The notes below the pieces were generated by a model. The model was not told where the DNA came from. It saw only the letters and a list, made by a program, of their open reading frames with translations, and made no database searches. The position numbers and the translations under genes are program-made. Positions 16,876 through 26,049 of a stretch of 64,000 nucleotides of DNA are shown here, one piece after another. How positions within the stretch are numbered: position 1 is the stretch's first letter; each line of letters opens with the position of its first letter. The DNA comes from Planctomycetota bacterium (GTDB lineage Bacteria > Planctomycetota > UBA1135 > GCA-002686595), in NCBI GenBank assembly GCA_023150475.1, contig JAKLKU010000007.1, positions 124,001 through 188,000 on the forward strand, given 5' to 3'.

Positions 16876-17904
16876 ATGCAAGCGGTCCGTATCCATCAAT
16901 GTGGCGAGCCCTCGGCGCTCGCGATCGAGGACATCCCGGCGCCGAAGGCTGGGCCCGGCCAAGTGCTCTGCCGCGTGCTCGGCGCGTCGGTCAACCACCT
17001 CGACTTGTGGGTGCGCCGCGGCTTGCCGGGCCTGAAGCTGCCGCTGATCCCGGGCTGCGACGGCACGGGCGAGATCGTCGAGCTCGGCGCGGGCGTCACG
17101 CACTTGAAGGTCGGACAGAAGGTCGTGCTCGAGCCCGGCTTCTCGTCGGGCACGTCCGAGTTCGATCGTGCCGGCCTCGATCACCTCTCCGACGACTACG
17201 GCATCCGCGGCGAGCACTCCGACGGCTACGACTGCGAGCTCGTCGCGCTCGACGCGCGTTTCGTGTTCCCGCTGCCGGCGGGGCTCGACCCCGTGATCGG
17301 TGCCGCCGCGCCGCTGACGTTCGTCACGGCGTGGGGGATGCTCGTCACGCGCGCGCAACTGAAGCGCGGCGAGACCGTGCTCGTGCTCGGCGGCACGAGC
17401 GGCGTCGGTCAAGCCGCGATCCAGATCGCGAACGACCTCGGCGCGCGCGTGATCGCGACGTCGAGCACCGAAGCGAAGCGCAAGGCGACGAAGGAGCTCG
17501 GCGCGCACGAAGTCGTCGACCACTCGCAGCCCGACTGGGACAAACAAATGAAGAAGCTGACGGAAGGTCGCGGCGTCGACGTCGTCTTCGAGCACGTGGG
17601 GCCCGCGACCTGGGACCTCGCGATGCGCTGCCTCGCGCGCCGCGGCCGGTTGGTCACGTGCGGTGGCACGACCGGGCCGAAGGTCTCGTTGCTCCTGCCG
17701 CACCTCTTCATGAAGAACCTCTCGGTCCTCGGTTCGACGATGGGGCCGAAGAACGCGTTGCCGACGATCTTCGAGAAGCTCGCGAAAGGCACGTACAAGC
17801 TCGTCGTCGACGAAGTGTTGCCGCTCTCGCAGATCCGGAAGGCGCACGAGCGCCTCGAAGCGCGTCAAGTCACCGGCAAGATCGTCGTGATCCCTGGGAA
17901 ATAG
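16876..17904 (+). CDS. MDR-type alcohol dehydrogenase/quinone reductase family oxidoreductase
   Basis: The 342-residue medium-chain dehydrogenase/reductase has an N-terminal GroES-like domain, then a Rossmann domain with LVLGGTSGVGQAAIQIA (about 163-179) for NAD(P)H. The usual first zinc ligand position reads ASVNHLD, and the four-Cys structural zinc lobe is replaced by a Ser/Asp-rich loop (GTSEFDRAGLDHLSDD). It is probably zinc-free, closer to quinone oxidoreductase or enoyl-reductase relatives than to alcohol dehydrogenase. The 3-hydroxyacyl-CoA dehydrogenase follows 3 bases later, so the pair is an operon, probably for short-chain acyl-CoA or ketone metabolism. Confidence 0.85.
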   Translation: MQAVRIHQCGEPSALAIEDIPAPKAGPGQVLCRVLGASVNHLDLWVRRGLPGLKLPLIPGCDGTGEIVELGAGVTHLKVGQKVVLEPGFSSGTSEFDRAGLDHLSDDYGIRGEHSDGYDCELVALDARFVFPLPAGLDPVIGAAAPLTFVTAWGMLVTRAQLKRGETVLVLGGTSGVGQAAIQIANDLGARVIATSSTEAKRKATKELGAHEVVDHSQPDWDKQMKKLTEGRGVDVVFEHVGPATWDLAMRCLARRGRLVTCGGTTGPKVSLLLPHLFMKNLSVLGSTMGPKNALPTIFEKLAKGTYKLVVDEVLPLSQIRKAHERLEARQVTGKIVVIPGK

Positions 17905-17907
17905 CTC

Positions 17908-18771
17908 ATGCAAGCCAACTCGATGAACACAGCGGCCGTGCTCGGCGCGGGCACGATGGGGCACGGCATCGCGCACGTCCTCGCGCAAGCGGGGCTCACC
18001 ACGCGGCTCTTCGACGTCGCGCAAGCGGCGCTCGACAAGGGGCTCGCGAGCGTGCGCTCGAACCTCGACAAGGGCGTCGAGAAGCAGAAGCTCACCGTCG
18101 CCGAGCGCGACGCGACGCTCGCGCGGCTCTCGACGACCACCGACCTCGGCGCGGCGATCCGCGGCGTCGACGTCGTGATCGAGGCGGTGCCCGAGCGGCT
18201 CGAGCTCAAGACCAAGCTGTTCGGCGAGCTCGGCAGCGCCCTGGGCGCGAACGTGTTGCTCGCGACGAACACTTCGAGCCTGCCGATCACCCGGATCGCG
18301 GCCGCCGCGGCGCATCCCGAGCGTGTCGTCGGCATGCACTTCTTCAATCCGGTGCACCTGATGAAGCTCGTCGAGGTCGTGAAGACGCCGTCGAGCTCCG
18401 CGGACGCGGTGCGCGCCGCCGTCGAGCTCTCGGTGCGCCTCGGCAAGGAGCCGATCGTCGTGCAGGACGCGCCTGGCTTCGCGTCGTCGCGGCTCGGCAT
18501 CGCGATCGGCCTCGAAGCGATGCGCATGTTCGAAGCCGGCGTCGCGAGCGCCGAGGACATCGACAAGGCGATGGTGCTCGGCTACGGCTTCCCGATGGGG
18601 CCGCTCAAGCTGACCGACTTGGTCGGCCTCGACGTGCGCCTCTCGATCGCGGAGCACCTCGCGCGCGAGCTCGGCAACCGGTTCGAACCGCCGCAGGTCT
18701 TGCGCGACAAAGTCGCGAAAGGCGAGCTCGGCAAGAAATCCGGCCGTGGTTTCTACGATTGGAAGGCGTGA
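17908..18771 (+). CDS. hbd: 3-hydroxybutyryl-CoA dehydrogenase (3-hydroxyacyl-CoA dehydrogenase family)
   Basis: The 287-residue cytoplasmic enzyme interconverts 3-hydroxyacyl-CoA and 3-oxoacyl-CoA with NAD(P). The N-terminal Rossmann motif is VLGAGTMGHGIAHVLA. The catalytic His is in GMHFFNPVHLMKLVEVV, followed by the conserved DAPGFASSRL and a helical dimerisation domain ending KKSGRGFYDW. Length and motifs match stand-alone Hbd/PaaH enzymes rather than the fused multifunctional FadB type. It is co-transcribed with the upstream MDR oxidoreductase. The chain-length preference cannot be read from sequence. Confidence 0.9.
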   Translation: MQANSMNTAAVLGAGTMGHGIAHVLAQAGLTTRLFDVAQAALDKGLASVRSNLDKGVEKQKLTVAERDATLARLSTTTDLGAAIRGVDVVIEAVPERLELKTKLFGELGSALGANVLLATNTSSLPITRIAAAAAHPERVVGMHFFNPVHLMKLVEVVKTPSSSADAVRAAVELSVRLGKEPIVVQDAPGFASSRLGIAIGLEAMRMFEAGVASAEDIDKAMVLGYGFPMGPLKLTDLVGLDVRLSIAEHLARELGNRFEPPQVLRDKVAKGELGKKSGRGFYDWKA

Positions 18772-18804
18772 GCCGCGCCGCGCGGTGACCGCACGAGACA
18801 CGCG

Positions 18805-19482
18805 ATGAGCACCGAAGAGCTGCCGCGGAAGAAGACGCCGAAGTGGGTGTGGTTCGTCGGCGGCGGCTGCGCGCTCGTCGTCGTCGTCGGGCTCGTCGCC
18901 GTGGTCTTCACGTTGCGCTTCGTCAAACGCGCGAACGACCCCGAGCTGCAGTGGCCGAAGGTCGCCGAGCTCCTGCCGTTCGACGAACGACCGGACGGGT
19001 GGTCGGTCACCGGCCTGCCGTCGCCCGGCTCCGACGGCGAGATCTACCTGCTGCGGCCGCCGGGCACGAACGATCAGATCACGCTGTCGCGCTATCCGTC
19101 CGACGACGCCGAGAAGTTCCGCGCCGTGCACTTCGGCGACATGGAGCTCGAAGCGAATGCGCCCGTCGTCGGGCCGGTCGGGCGCTTCGACCCCGTGAAG
19201 GCGAAGCTGGTGGTGCAGGGCCGCGAAGTCGACGTCGTGCGTTACTACACGACGCCGGACTTGCCGGAGAAGCCCGACGGTCTGCTCGGTGCGATCCAGT
19301 CGGCCGCCGCGACGTCGAACATCGTCGTCGACGTGTCCAGCGCGAGCGCGAGCGGTGCGGCGGGTGAGCTCGTCGTCCTCGAGATCCGCCGCCAAGGCAA
19401 GCGCGAGCCGATTCCCGACCAGGACGTGATCGACTTGCTCGCGCCGTTCCGCATCGGCGCTGCGCCCTCCGAGCCGAAGTGA
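18805..19482 (+). CDS. membrane-anchored protein of unknown function (225 aa)
   Basis: I do not recognise this protein. A basic N-terminus is followed by one transmembrane helix (about 15-37), and the remaining 190 residues should lie outside. The soluble part starts with a 'P.V.ELLPFDERPDGW' segment and alternates beta-like stretches, one reading IVVDVSSASASGAAGELVVLEIR. The next gene (19508) has the same layout and length and similar closing pattern (…LL.PFR versus …LLAALSPR), so the two may be diverged paralogues. It lies 33 bases after hbd and could belong to that transcript. Confidence 0.6.
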   Translation: MSTEELPRKKTPKWVWFVGGGCALVVVVGLVAVVFTLRFVKRANDPELQWPKVAELLPFDERPDGWSVTGLPSPGSDGEIYLLRPPGTNDQITLSRYPSDDAEKFRAVHFGDMELEANAPVVGPVGRFDPVKAKLVVQGREVDVVRYYTTPDLPEKPDGLLGAIQSAAATSNIVVDVSSASASGAAGELVVLEIRRQGKREPIPDQDVIDLLAPFRIGAAPSEPK

Positions 19483-19507
19483 CTCCGACACGCCGAAGGT
19501 CCAACGC

Positions 19508-20194
19508 ATGAACTCGCCCGAAACTCCCGTCGTCCGCGAACGTGTGTGGCCGGTGCTCGGCATCGCGTTCGCTCTGTTCGTGTTCGTCGGACTGATCGGC
19601 GCGTTGTGGATCGGACGCTCGCGCGCCGTCGACGCTCGGGAGACGTTCGGCGCGTGGTTCGAAGCGAGCGCGCTGCCGTTCGGCTTCGTGCCGGTCGAGT
19701 CGGCGGAACTCGCCGGCGGTGACTCGGTGCTGCGCTTCGTGCGCGAAGGGTTCGTCGAGCCGGAGCGCAAGACTCCCACCGAGCCCGCCGCGCCGCCGAA
19801 GGACGGGTCGTTCACGCCGTTCGACTGGACGAAGCTCGAGATTCGCCCGCCGGGCGACGATCCGTGCGAAGCGTACGTCGTGCGTTATCCGTTCGAAGCG
19901 GCGCCCTCACGGCTGAAGCAGCTCTTCGACGTGCGCGTCCAGAGCGGCCCGGGCATGTTGCCGCCGAGCGGTGGGCGAGCCGTGCTCGATCGCGGCGAAC
20001 TCGTGTGGCGTGAGTGGAGCGCGCCGTACGTGTTGGAGCGCGAGTACGAAGCCGGCGGCACGAGCCGTGACATCGTGCGCGTGAACCTGACGCGAGAGAA
20101 GACGGCCCAAGTGTGTTTCGTCCGGTTCCCGCGCGGTTCGGCGGGCTCGCGCAAGAAGGTCGAGGAGCTGCTGGCGGCGCTGTCGCCGCGCTGA
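19508..20194 (+). CDS. membrane-anchored protein of unknown function (228 aa)
   Basis: This is an unrecognised protein with a single transmembrane helix near residues 16-37 and an exported body. The body contains a Pro-rich linker (KTPTEPAAPPK) and a beta-rich half with two Cys residues. Its layout mirrors the gene 25 bases upstream, suggesting a diverged tandem pair acting at the membrane. No catalytic motif is visible. Confidence 0.58.
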   Translation: MNSPETPVVRERVWPVLGIAFALFVFVGLIGALWIGRSRAVDARETFGAWFEASALPFGFVPVESAELAGGDSVLRFVREGFVEPERKTPTEPAAPPKDGSFTPFDWTKLEIRPPGDDPCEAYVVRYPFEAAPSRLKQLFDVRVQSGPGMLPPSGGRAVLDRGELVWREWSAPYVLEREYEAGGTSRDIVRVNLTREKTAQVCFVRFPRGSAGSRKKVEELLAALSPR

Positions 20195-20372
20195 TCGGCG
20201 CTCGGAGGAGCGCTCCGCGGCAGGCGGCGCTCGGCAACTCGCTCGCGCTGGAGGGCGAAAGCGGAATCCGTTTCTCTGTGACGCAGAAGCCATGAGCGCT
20301 TCGGTCAAGTCGATCCGTCGGATGCGCCGAGACGGACCGCGTTTCCCCCGATCGTACGAGGAGCGTCGTTCC

Positions 20373-21542
20373 ATGTCCCTGCGCACCGTGCTCGCCCATT
20401 CCGACGAAGTCGACACCGACGAAGCCATCTCCGCCTTGCTGGCGCGCTGTGAGCGAGAGCTCGCCGGCGCGACGCCGCGCGGCGGCATCGTGTTCATGAC
20501 GCGCGAGTACGACCACGCCGCGGTGCTCGGCGCGTTGCGTGCGCGTTGGCCGGGACTCGCGCTGGTCGGCGCGAGCACCGACGGCGAACTCTCGTCGGAG
20601 CTCGGGTACCGCGGCGACTCGGTCTGTCTGACGCTCTTCGTCGGCGACGACGTCGACGTCTGCGTCGGCCAAGGACTCGAACCCAGCCGGAATCTGGAGC
20701 TCGCGGTCGACCACGCGTTGACGTGCCTCGCCGGACGCGAGCCGAAGCTCTGCATCGTGTTCTGCCCGGGCACCACGGGCAACGCGAGCGCCGTGATCGA
20801 CGCGCTGCACGCGCGGCTCTCGCGCTACGGTTGCCCGATCGTCGGCGGACTCGCCGGCGACCACGAAGTCGCGCCGACGACGAAACAGTTCTTCGGCAGT
20901 CAAGCCCACCACGACTCGCTCGTCGTGATGTTCCTCTGCGGCGACGGTCTGCGAGTCAGTTACGGCGTCGCCTCCGGTTGGTTCCCGATCGGCGGCAAAC
21001 ACGTCGTCACGCGTTCGGTCGGCAACACGGTCTACGCGATCGACGGACGCCCCGCGCTCGAGATCTACCAGAGCCTCTGGGGTCACAAAGTCACCGCCAA
21101 CCTCGGCGAGTATCCGCTCGCCGTGTACTGCGGTCCCGGTCAGGACGATTTCGTGTTGCGCGCCGCGATGTCGTGCGATGAACGCGCCGGCAGCGTCACG
21201 TTCGCCGGCGACGTGCCCGAAGGCGCCGTCGTCAGTGTCACGGAAGTCGTGCCCGAAGGGCTCTTGAGCGGCACGGAGACGTCGATCCGCAACGCGATCC
21301 AGCGCTTCACCGGCGACACGCCCGAGCTGGCGCTGCTGATCAGTTGCGCCGCGCGCAAATGGGTGCTCGGCTCGCGCGCGGACGCCGAGATCCGGCAGTT
21401 GCTCGCCGCGTTCGAAGGCGCGAGCCTGCCCAAGGTCCAACTCGCGGGCTTCTACTCGTTCGGCGAGATCTGCCCGGTCGACGTCGCGGGACCGCCGCGG
21501 CTGCACAACGAGACCTGCGTGACCGTCCTGATCGGACGATGA
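20373..21542 (+). CDS. FIST-domain sensory protein
   Basis: The 389-residue protein starts at the ATG at 20373, which follows a GAGGAG ribosome site; the track start 27 codons earlier has none. The N-terminal half matches FIST-N (VGASTDGELSSELGY, then GGLAGDHE with an intact GGxAGD turn). The C-terminal half matches FIST-C (AIDGRPALEIYQSLWG, and the closing GFYSFGEICPV...HNETCVTVLIG). FIST domains bind small ligands, probably amino acids, and feed signal transduction. The stop codon overlaps the start of a hybrid histidine kinase, so this is likely its soluble sensor subunit. Confidence 0.9.
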   Translation: MSLRTVLAHSDEVDTDEAISALLARCERELAGATPRGGIVFMTREYDHAAVLGALRARWPGLALVGASTDGELSSELGYRGDSVCLTLFVGDDVDVCVGQGLEPSRNLELAVDHALTCLAGREPKLCIVFCPGTTGNASAVIDALHARLSRYGCPIVGGLAGDHEVAPTTKQFFGSQAHHDSLVVMFLCGDGLRVSYGVASGWFPIGGKHVVTRSVGNTVYAIDGRPALEIYQSLWGHKVTANLGEYPLAVYCGPGQDDFVLRAAMSCDERAGSVTFAGDVPEGAVVSVTEVVPEGLLSGTETSIRNAIQRFTGDTPELALLISCAARKWVLGSRADAEIRQLLAAFEGASLPKVQLAGFYSFGEICPVDVAGPPRLHNETCVTVLIGR

Positions 21543-22918
21543 ACGCAAGGCCCGAAGGTCCCGACGATGCGACGCGCGTTCGCGAGCTCGAACGCGAGTG
21601 CCGCCGTCTCGAACGGGCCCTGCGCCAGCGTGAACGCGAGGGCGAACGCGCGGAGACGTTCGCGTTGCGGAGCAAACAGGCGATCCTCGGCATCAACGCC
21701 GAACTGCAGCATTCGATCCAAGAGCTCGAGCGCACGATGACGCAGCTCTCCGACGCCAAAGTCGCGGCGGAACGGGCGAGCGAGGCGAAGGGGCGGTTCA
21801 TGGCGACGATCAGCCACGAGCTGCGCACGCCGATGAACGGGATCCTCGGCACTGCCGAGTTGCTCGCGCATTCGGACTTGGCGCCGGACGACCGTGAGCT
21901 CGTCTCGATCATCCAACGCTCGGCGAAGGGGTTGCTCGCGATCATCAACGACGTGCTCGACTTCTCGAAGGCCGAGAGCGGGCGCATCGAGCTCGAGGCG
22001 ACTCGTTTCGACCTGCGCGCGAGTCTGCGCGCGATCGCCGATCTCGAGTGGAACGCCGCGCGCAGCAAGGACATCTCCCTCGAGCTCCTGATCGCCGCCG
22101 ACGTGCCGCGTTTCGTCGTCGGCGATCCCGTGCGCCTGCGCCAGGTCCTGCTCAACCTGCTCGACAACGCCGTCAAGTTCACGCAGACGGGCGGCGTCAA
22201 GTTGATCGTCAGTCGTTCGGGTGACGAACACGTCGAGTTCGCCGTCGACGACACTGGCATCGGCATCCCGCCCGAAGTGGCGAAGAAGCTCTTCGAACCC
22301 TTCGTCCAAGCGGACAGCAGCACGACGCGCCGTTTCGGCGGTTCGGGGCTCGGGCTCGCGATCTGTCGTCACCTCGTGCGGCTGATGGGCGGCGAAATCG
22401 ATCTCACCAGCACCGTCGGACGCGGCGCGTGTTTCCGTTTCCTCGCCCATCTCCCGGTCGCGGACGACGTGCGTTCGCTCGCGCAGACCGGAGTGCAGCC
22501 ACTCGTCGCCGCGGCGCTCGGGCTGCGCGTGCTCGTCGTCGACGACAACCCGGTCAACCGCGTCATCGCGGTGCGCATGCTCGAGCGACTCGGTTGTGTC
22601 GCCGTCGCCGTCGACGACGGCCACTCTGCGATCGCGGCAGCCGCGGGCGGCGGGTGGGACGCGATCCTGATGGACTGTTCGATGCCCGTGATCGACGGCT
22701 TCGAAGCGACGGCCGCGATCCGCGCGCTCGACGGACCGGCGGCGCACGTGCGCATCGCCGCGATGACGGCGCACGCGTTCGCCGGTGATCGCGAACGCTG
22801 CCTGCAGTCGGGCATGGACGGCTACATCTCGAAGCCGATGCAGCTCGCCGATCTGCGCCGCGTGTTGAGCGAGCTCTGCGGGGTGCAGGAGTCGGCGCCG
22901 CGCTCCGCGGGCGTGTGA
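21539..22918 (+). CDS. soluble hybrid histidine kinase (HisKA-HATPase-REC)
   Basis: The 459-residue kinase starts at an ATG that overlaps the FIST stop (ATGA). Residues about 10-75 are a charged coiled coil without membrane segments. HisKA follows with FMATISHELRTPMNG (phospho-acceptor His), then HATPase boxes LLDNAVKFT, DDTGIGIPPEV and FGGSGLGLAI. The C-terminal receiver domain has VLVVDDNPVN, the phospho-accepting Asp in LMDCSMP and the switch Lys in ISKPM. No output domain is present, so phosphate must move to another protein or the receiver acts internally. The FIST protein is the obvious input partner. Confidence 0.92.
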   Translation: MNARPEGPDDATRVRELERECRRLERALRQREREGERAETFALRSKQAILGINAELQHSIQELERTMTQLSDAKVAAERASEAKGRFMATISHELRTPMNGILGTAELLAHSDLAPDDRELVSIIQRSAKGLLAIINDVLDFSKAESGRIELEATRFDLRASLRAIADLEWNAARSKDISLELLIAADVPRFVVGDPVRLRQVLLNLLDNAVKFTQTGGVKLIVSRSGDEHVEFAVDDTGIGIPPEVAKKLFEPFVQADSSTTRRFGGSGLGLAICRHLVRLMGGEIDLTSTVGRGACFRFLAHLPVADDVRSLAQTGVQPLVAAALGLRVLVVDDNPVNRVIAVRMLERLGCVAVAVDDGHSAIAAAAGGGWDAILMDCSMPVIDGFEATAAIRALDGPAAHVRIAAMTAHAFAGDRERCLQSGMDGYISKPMQLADLRRVLSELCGVQESAPRSAGV

Positions 22919-22952
22919 CGCCGCGCGCGGGAGCACCCGCGAGTGCTTCGGG

Positions 22953-25316
22953 TCACTGCGCGCGCACCGTGCGGACGTCGTCGCCGATGCGCACCGTGAC
23001 GTCGCGCGGGTTCGCGGCGTGCAACGCGAGCTCCGTGACCTTGCCGTCCTTCCACGCGCAATCGACGGTCAGACCGCCGCGCGCGCGCCAGCCTCGGAAG
23101 CGCCCTTCCTTCCATGCGCTCGGCAATGCGGGGAGCAGCACGAGCTCTTCGTTCTGACTCTGCAGCAGCATCTCCGCGATGCCCGCGCACGCGCCGAAGT
23201 TGCCGTCGATCTGGAACGGCGGGTGCGCGCAGAACAGGTTCGGATACGTGCCGCCTCCGTGATAACGCAGCGGATCGCTCGCCGAACTCGGTTTCGCATA
23301 CAGCTTGACGAGCCGCCACGCGCGTTCACCGTCGCCGAGCCGCGCCCAGAAGCCGATCTTCCACGCGAGCGACCAACCGGTGCCCGCGTCGCCGCGGCGC
23401 TCGAGCGTCGTGCGCGCGGCCTTGGCGAGCTCGGGCGTGCGACGGACGTCGATCTGGTTCGACGGATGGAGGCCGAACAAGTGTGAGACGTGGCGGTGTT
23501 GCGGTTCCGCTTCGTCCCAGTCGACGAGCCACTCTTGCAGTTGACCGTGTTTGCCGATCTGGTGCGGCGCGAGTCTCGCGAGCTTCGCCTCGAGTTCCTT
23601 GCGGAGTTCTTCGTCGCGGCCGAGCCGCTTCGACGCGTCGATCACGGCGCCGAAGAGCTCACGCACGATCTGCTGGTCGATCGTCGGCCCCATGCAAGTC
23701 TGCACGGCGCGACCCTGAGCGTCGAGGTATGCGTTCTCCGGCGAGTTCGACGGCGCCGTGACGAGCCAGCCGTGCGTGGGCTCTTCGACCAAGAGATCCG
23801 CGAAGAAGAGCGCCGCGTCGCGCAACGTCGGATAGATGCGCGCGAGCACCGCCGGATCGCGCGAGTAGAGCCAACGCTCCCACAGTTGCCGTGCCGTCCA
23901 CGCGCCGCCGGTCGGAGTCGAGCCCCAACTCGCGTGTTCCCCCGGCGACGTGAAACCCCACGGATTGGTGATCACGTGTGCGACCCAACCGCGTGCGCCG
24001 TAGTAACTCCGCGCCGTCTTGCGACCGGGCTCGACCCAACTCTCGACGAGTTTCACGAGCGGCTCGACGCAATCGCCGAGCGCGGCGACTTCGGCGGGCC
24101 AGTAGTTCATCTGCAAGTTGATGTTGATGTGGAAGTCGCCGTTCCACGGAGTCTGGTACTCCTCCGCCCACAGTCCTTGCAGATTCGCCGGCAACGGCGA
24201 ATCCGGGCGCGAGCTCGAGATCAACAAGTAGCGCCCGTAGTCGAAGAAGAGCGCGGCGAGGTCCGGATCGTCCGTTCCGCTCGCGAGCGCCGCGAGGCGG
24301 GCCGTGGTCGTCGGCGCCCCCGAAATCGTCGCGTCCGGTGGATTCGTCGTGTCCGGCGCATTCGGCGTGCTCGGCGCGGACGCGCTGGGACGAGGCCCGA
24401 GCTCGAGCGACACGCGGTCGAAGTACGAGCGATGGTCCGCGACGTGGCGCGCGAGGAGCTCGCTCCACGGCCGCGCCGCCGCACGGTCGAGCTCGCCGAC
24501 GGCGCGCGCCGGATAGTCGAGCGCCGTGAAGCTCGTCCGCGCCGCGAAGAGCAACACGACCTCGTCCGCGCCGCGGATCGAGAGCCACTCGCCGTCGTAC
24601 GAGCTCTGCCCACCGCGGTTCAGCGCGCGCAAGCCCGCGGCGAACTGGACGCCTTGCACGTCCTCGACTCCGCTCGCGAGTTCGCCGACGAGCACCAAGT
24701 CGCGGCCCGCGGGCATCACGTTCGCGCTCTCCTTGCGTTCGAGCTTCGCGCGCAGCGTGATCGAGCCCGGCCGCGACGCAGTGAAGCGGAACCCGAGCAC
24801 TTGGTCCGCCGCGCTCGCGATCGCTTCGCGCTCGAAACGCACGCCATTCTGGACGTACGAGGTCTTCGCGACGGCGGTCGTGAGGTCGAGCTCGCGACGG
24901 TATTCGCTGGCCGCGCCGGGCTCGAACGCGAGCCGCAGATCGCCGAGCGTCTGGTAACAGCCGTAGGCGACGTCCTTGCCGTTGCCATGGCCCGAGCCGG
25001 CGCCGGCGCACGTGAAGTGCTGCTGCAAGAGCTCCTGCGCGCCGTGTCCATCGCCCGCGAAGAGCTTCGCGCGGATCTCGGCGAGGTGTTCGTGCGCATC
25101 CGCGCGGTCGGCGTCCTGCTTCGAACCCGACCACAGCGTCGATTCGTTGAGCACGATGCGTTCCTGCTCGACGCCGCCGAACACCAGCGCGCCGAGCCGC
25201 CCGTTGCCGAGCGGCAAGGACTCCGTGAAGTGCTTCGCCGGCTCGTCGAACACGAGCGCACGCCTAGGAGCTTCTTGTCCGACCACCACCACCGCCAAGA
25301 AGAGCGCCGTGAACAT
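22953..25316 (-). CDS. GH95 alpha-L-fucosidase-type glycoside hydrolase, secreted
   Basis: The 787-residue enzyme has a signal peptide (to about residue 15). The N-terminal GH95 beta domain includes ESLPLGNGRLGALVFGG and NESTLWSG, and the (alpha/alpha)6 barrel includes QMNYWPAEVA, SPENAY and QIDGNFGACAGIAEM. By comparison with the characterised Bifidobacterium 1,2-alpha-L-fucosidase, these three segments hold the Asn pair, the acid Glu and the Asp that act by inversion. Some GH95 enzymes cleave L-galactose instead. A Ser/Pro/Thr/Asn-rich linker lies near residue 315-335. Use of algal or host fucans fits a planctomycete. It is transcribed alone, with no SusCD-like or sulfatase gene in the window. 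Confidence 0.92.
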   Translation of the reverse strand: MFTALFLAVVVVGQEAPRRALVFDEPAKHFTESLPLGNGRLGALVFGGVEQERIVLNESTLWSGSKQDADRADAHEHLAEIRAKLFAGDGHGAQELLQQHFTCAGAGSGHGNGKDVAYGCYQTLGDLRLAFEPGAASEYRRELDLTTAVAKTSYVQNGVRFEREAIASAADQVLGFRFTASRPGSITLRAKLERKESANVMPAGRDLVLVGELASGVEDVQGVQFAAGLRALNRGGQSSYDGEWLSIRGADEVVLLFAARTSFTALDYPARAVGELDRAAARPWSELLARHVADHRSYFDRVSLELGPRPSASAPSTPNAPDTTNPPDATISGAPTTTARLAALASGTDDPDLAALFFDYGRYLLISSSRPDSPLPANLQGLWAEEYQTPWNGDFHININLQMNYWPAEVAALGDCVEPLVKLVESWVEPGRKTARSYYGARGWVAHVITNPWGFTSPGEHASWGSTPTGGAWTARQLWERWLYSRDPAVLARIYPTLRDAALFFADLLVEEPTHGWLVTAPSNSPENAYLDAQGRAVQTCMGPTIDQQIVRELFGAVIDASKRLGRDEELRKELEAKLARLAPHQIGKHGQLQEWLVDWDEAEPQHRHVSHLFGLHPSNQIDVRRTPELAKAARTTLERRGDAGTGWSLAWKIGFWARLGDGERAWRLVKLYAKPSSASDPLRYHGGGTYPNLFCAHPPFQIDGNFGACAGIAEMLLQSQNEELVLLPALPSAWKEGRFRGWRARGGLTVDCAWKDGKVTELALHAANPRDVTVRIGDDVRTVRAQ

Positions 25317-25631
25317 GCCGCTCTTCTACCGCCCAGGCGGCTGACGTTCACGCCGCGCCGTCCGATCGCGAGCGCGGCGAGCGGTTGGGTCGAGATCTCC
25401 GGTGTCGGTCGTCACGAAGCCGAAGAGATCGCCCTGGTCCTGGTTCCGAACGGATGCGAGGCACGCGCACGTGCCGAAGACGACGGAGAACATGCGCATG
25501 CTGTGCGCGACGGCGCGATACGCCACACGAATCCGCGAGTCATTCGTGTCGTGGTCCGTCGGCGCGGTCGGGGCGCCGCACGCGCGGATCGCGACGCGCG
25601 CGCGGATCGCGACGCGCGCGTCGACGCGGGC
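25317..25631. other. 315-base intergenic stretch with a short tandem repeat
   Basis: The stretch has no supported gene. It contains two copies of the 18-base unit CGCGCGGATCGCGACGCG at 25581-25616, close to the end of the DUF1801 gene. The remainder shows nothing clear; the ORFs crossing it have unnatural composition. Confidence 0.6.
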
Positions 25632-26021
25632 TCATTTCAAGCGCTCGAGTCGTCCCTTGCGGCTCACGATGTTCTTGTAGTCCCACTGCACGACGCGCGC
25701 CTGTTTCAGCCAGCGGCGCAACTGCGTGACCTTGATCTGCTCCACCGCAGTGAAGCGCGCTTCCGCGGCCTTGAACTTGCCTTCCTTCACGAGGCCGGGT
25801 TCGTCGAACGATTGACCGCTCCAGAAGAGCAGTCGAATGCAGTCCTTCAGCTTGCTGTAGCCGACGATCGGATTCCCGTCGAGGAACCACACCGGGTGCG
25901 CGTGCCAGATCTTGTTCTCCGCATCGGGGAGACCACGGTCGATCTCTTCGGCGAGTTTCTGACAGATCGCGCGCTCGAGCGGCTCTCGCGCGACGTTGTA
26001 CTTGGACGTGTCGGGATGCAT
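25632..26021 (-). CDS. DUF1801 (YdhG-like) family protein
   Basis: The small 129-residue soluble protein shows the DUF1801 pattern: an N-terminal helix, E.KIWHAHPVWFLDGNPIVGYSKLKDCIRLLFWSG, and a Lys-rich C-terminal half. The fold resembles frataxin/YdhG-type iron-binding folds in solved relatives, but the function is not known. The gene lies 28 bases downstream of a DNA alkylation repair-type gene on the same strand, so the two are probably co-transcribed. No catalytic motif is visible. Confidence 0.8.
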   Translation of the reverse strand: MHPDTSKYNVAREPLERAICQKLAEEIDRGLPDAENKIWHAHPVWFLDGNPIVGYSKLKDCIRLLFWSGQSFDEPGLVKEGKFKAAEARFTAVEQIKVTQLRRWLKQARVVQWDYKNIVSRKGRLERLK

Positions 26022-26049
26022 GTCGACTCTTCCGTGGGCGTGCGTGGTT

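Noticed and set aside
16045-19815. 1256-codon ORF on the minus strand
   Set aside because: It is antisense to well-supported dehydrogenase genes, is Arg/Glu/His-rich without domains, and only its end coincides with the real ATP-grasp gene. It is a GC-driven shadow.
25581-25616. 18-base tandem repeat as a regulatory array
   Set aside because: There are only two copies, of very GC-rich composition typical of the background, and no nearby start is positioned for control.
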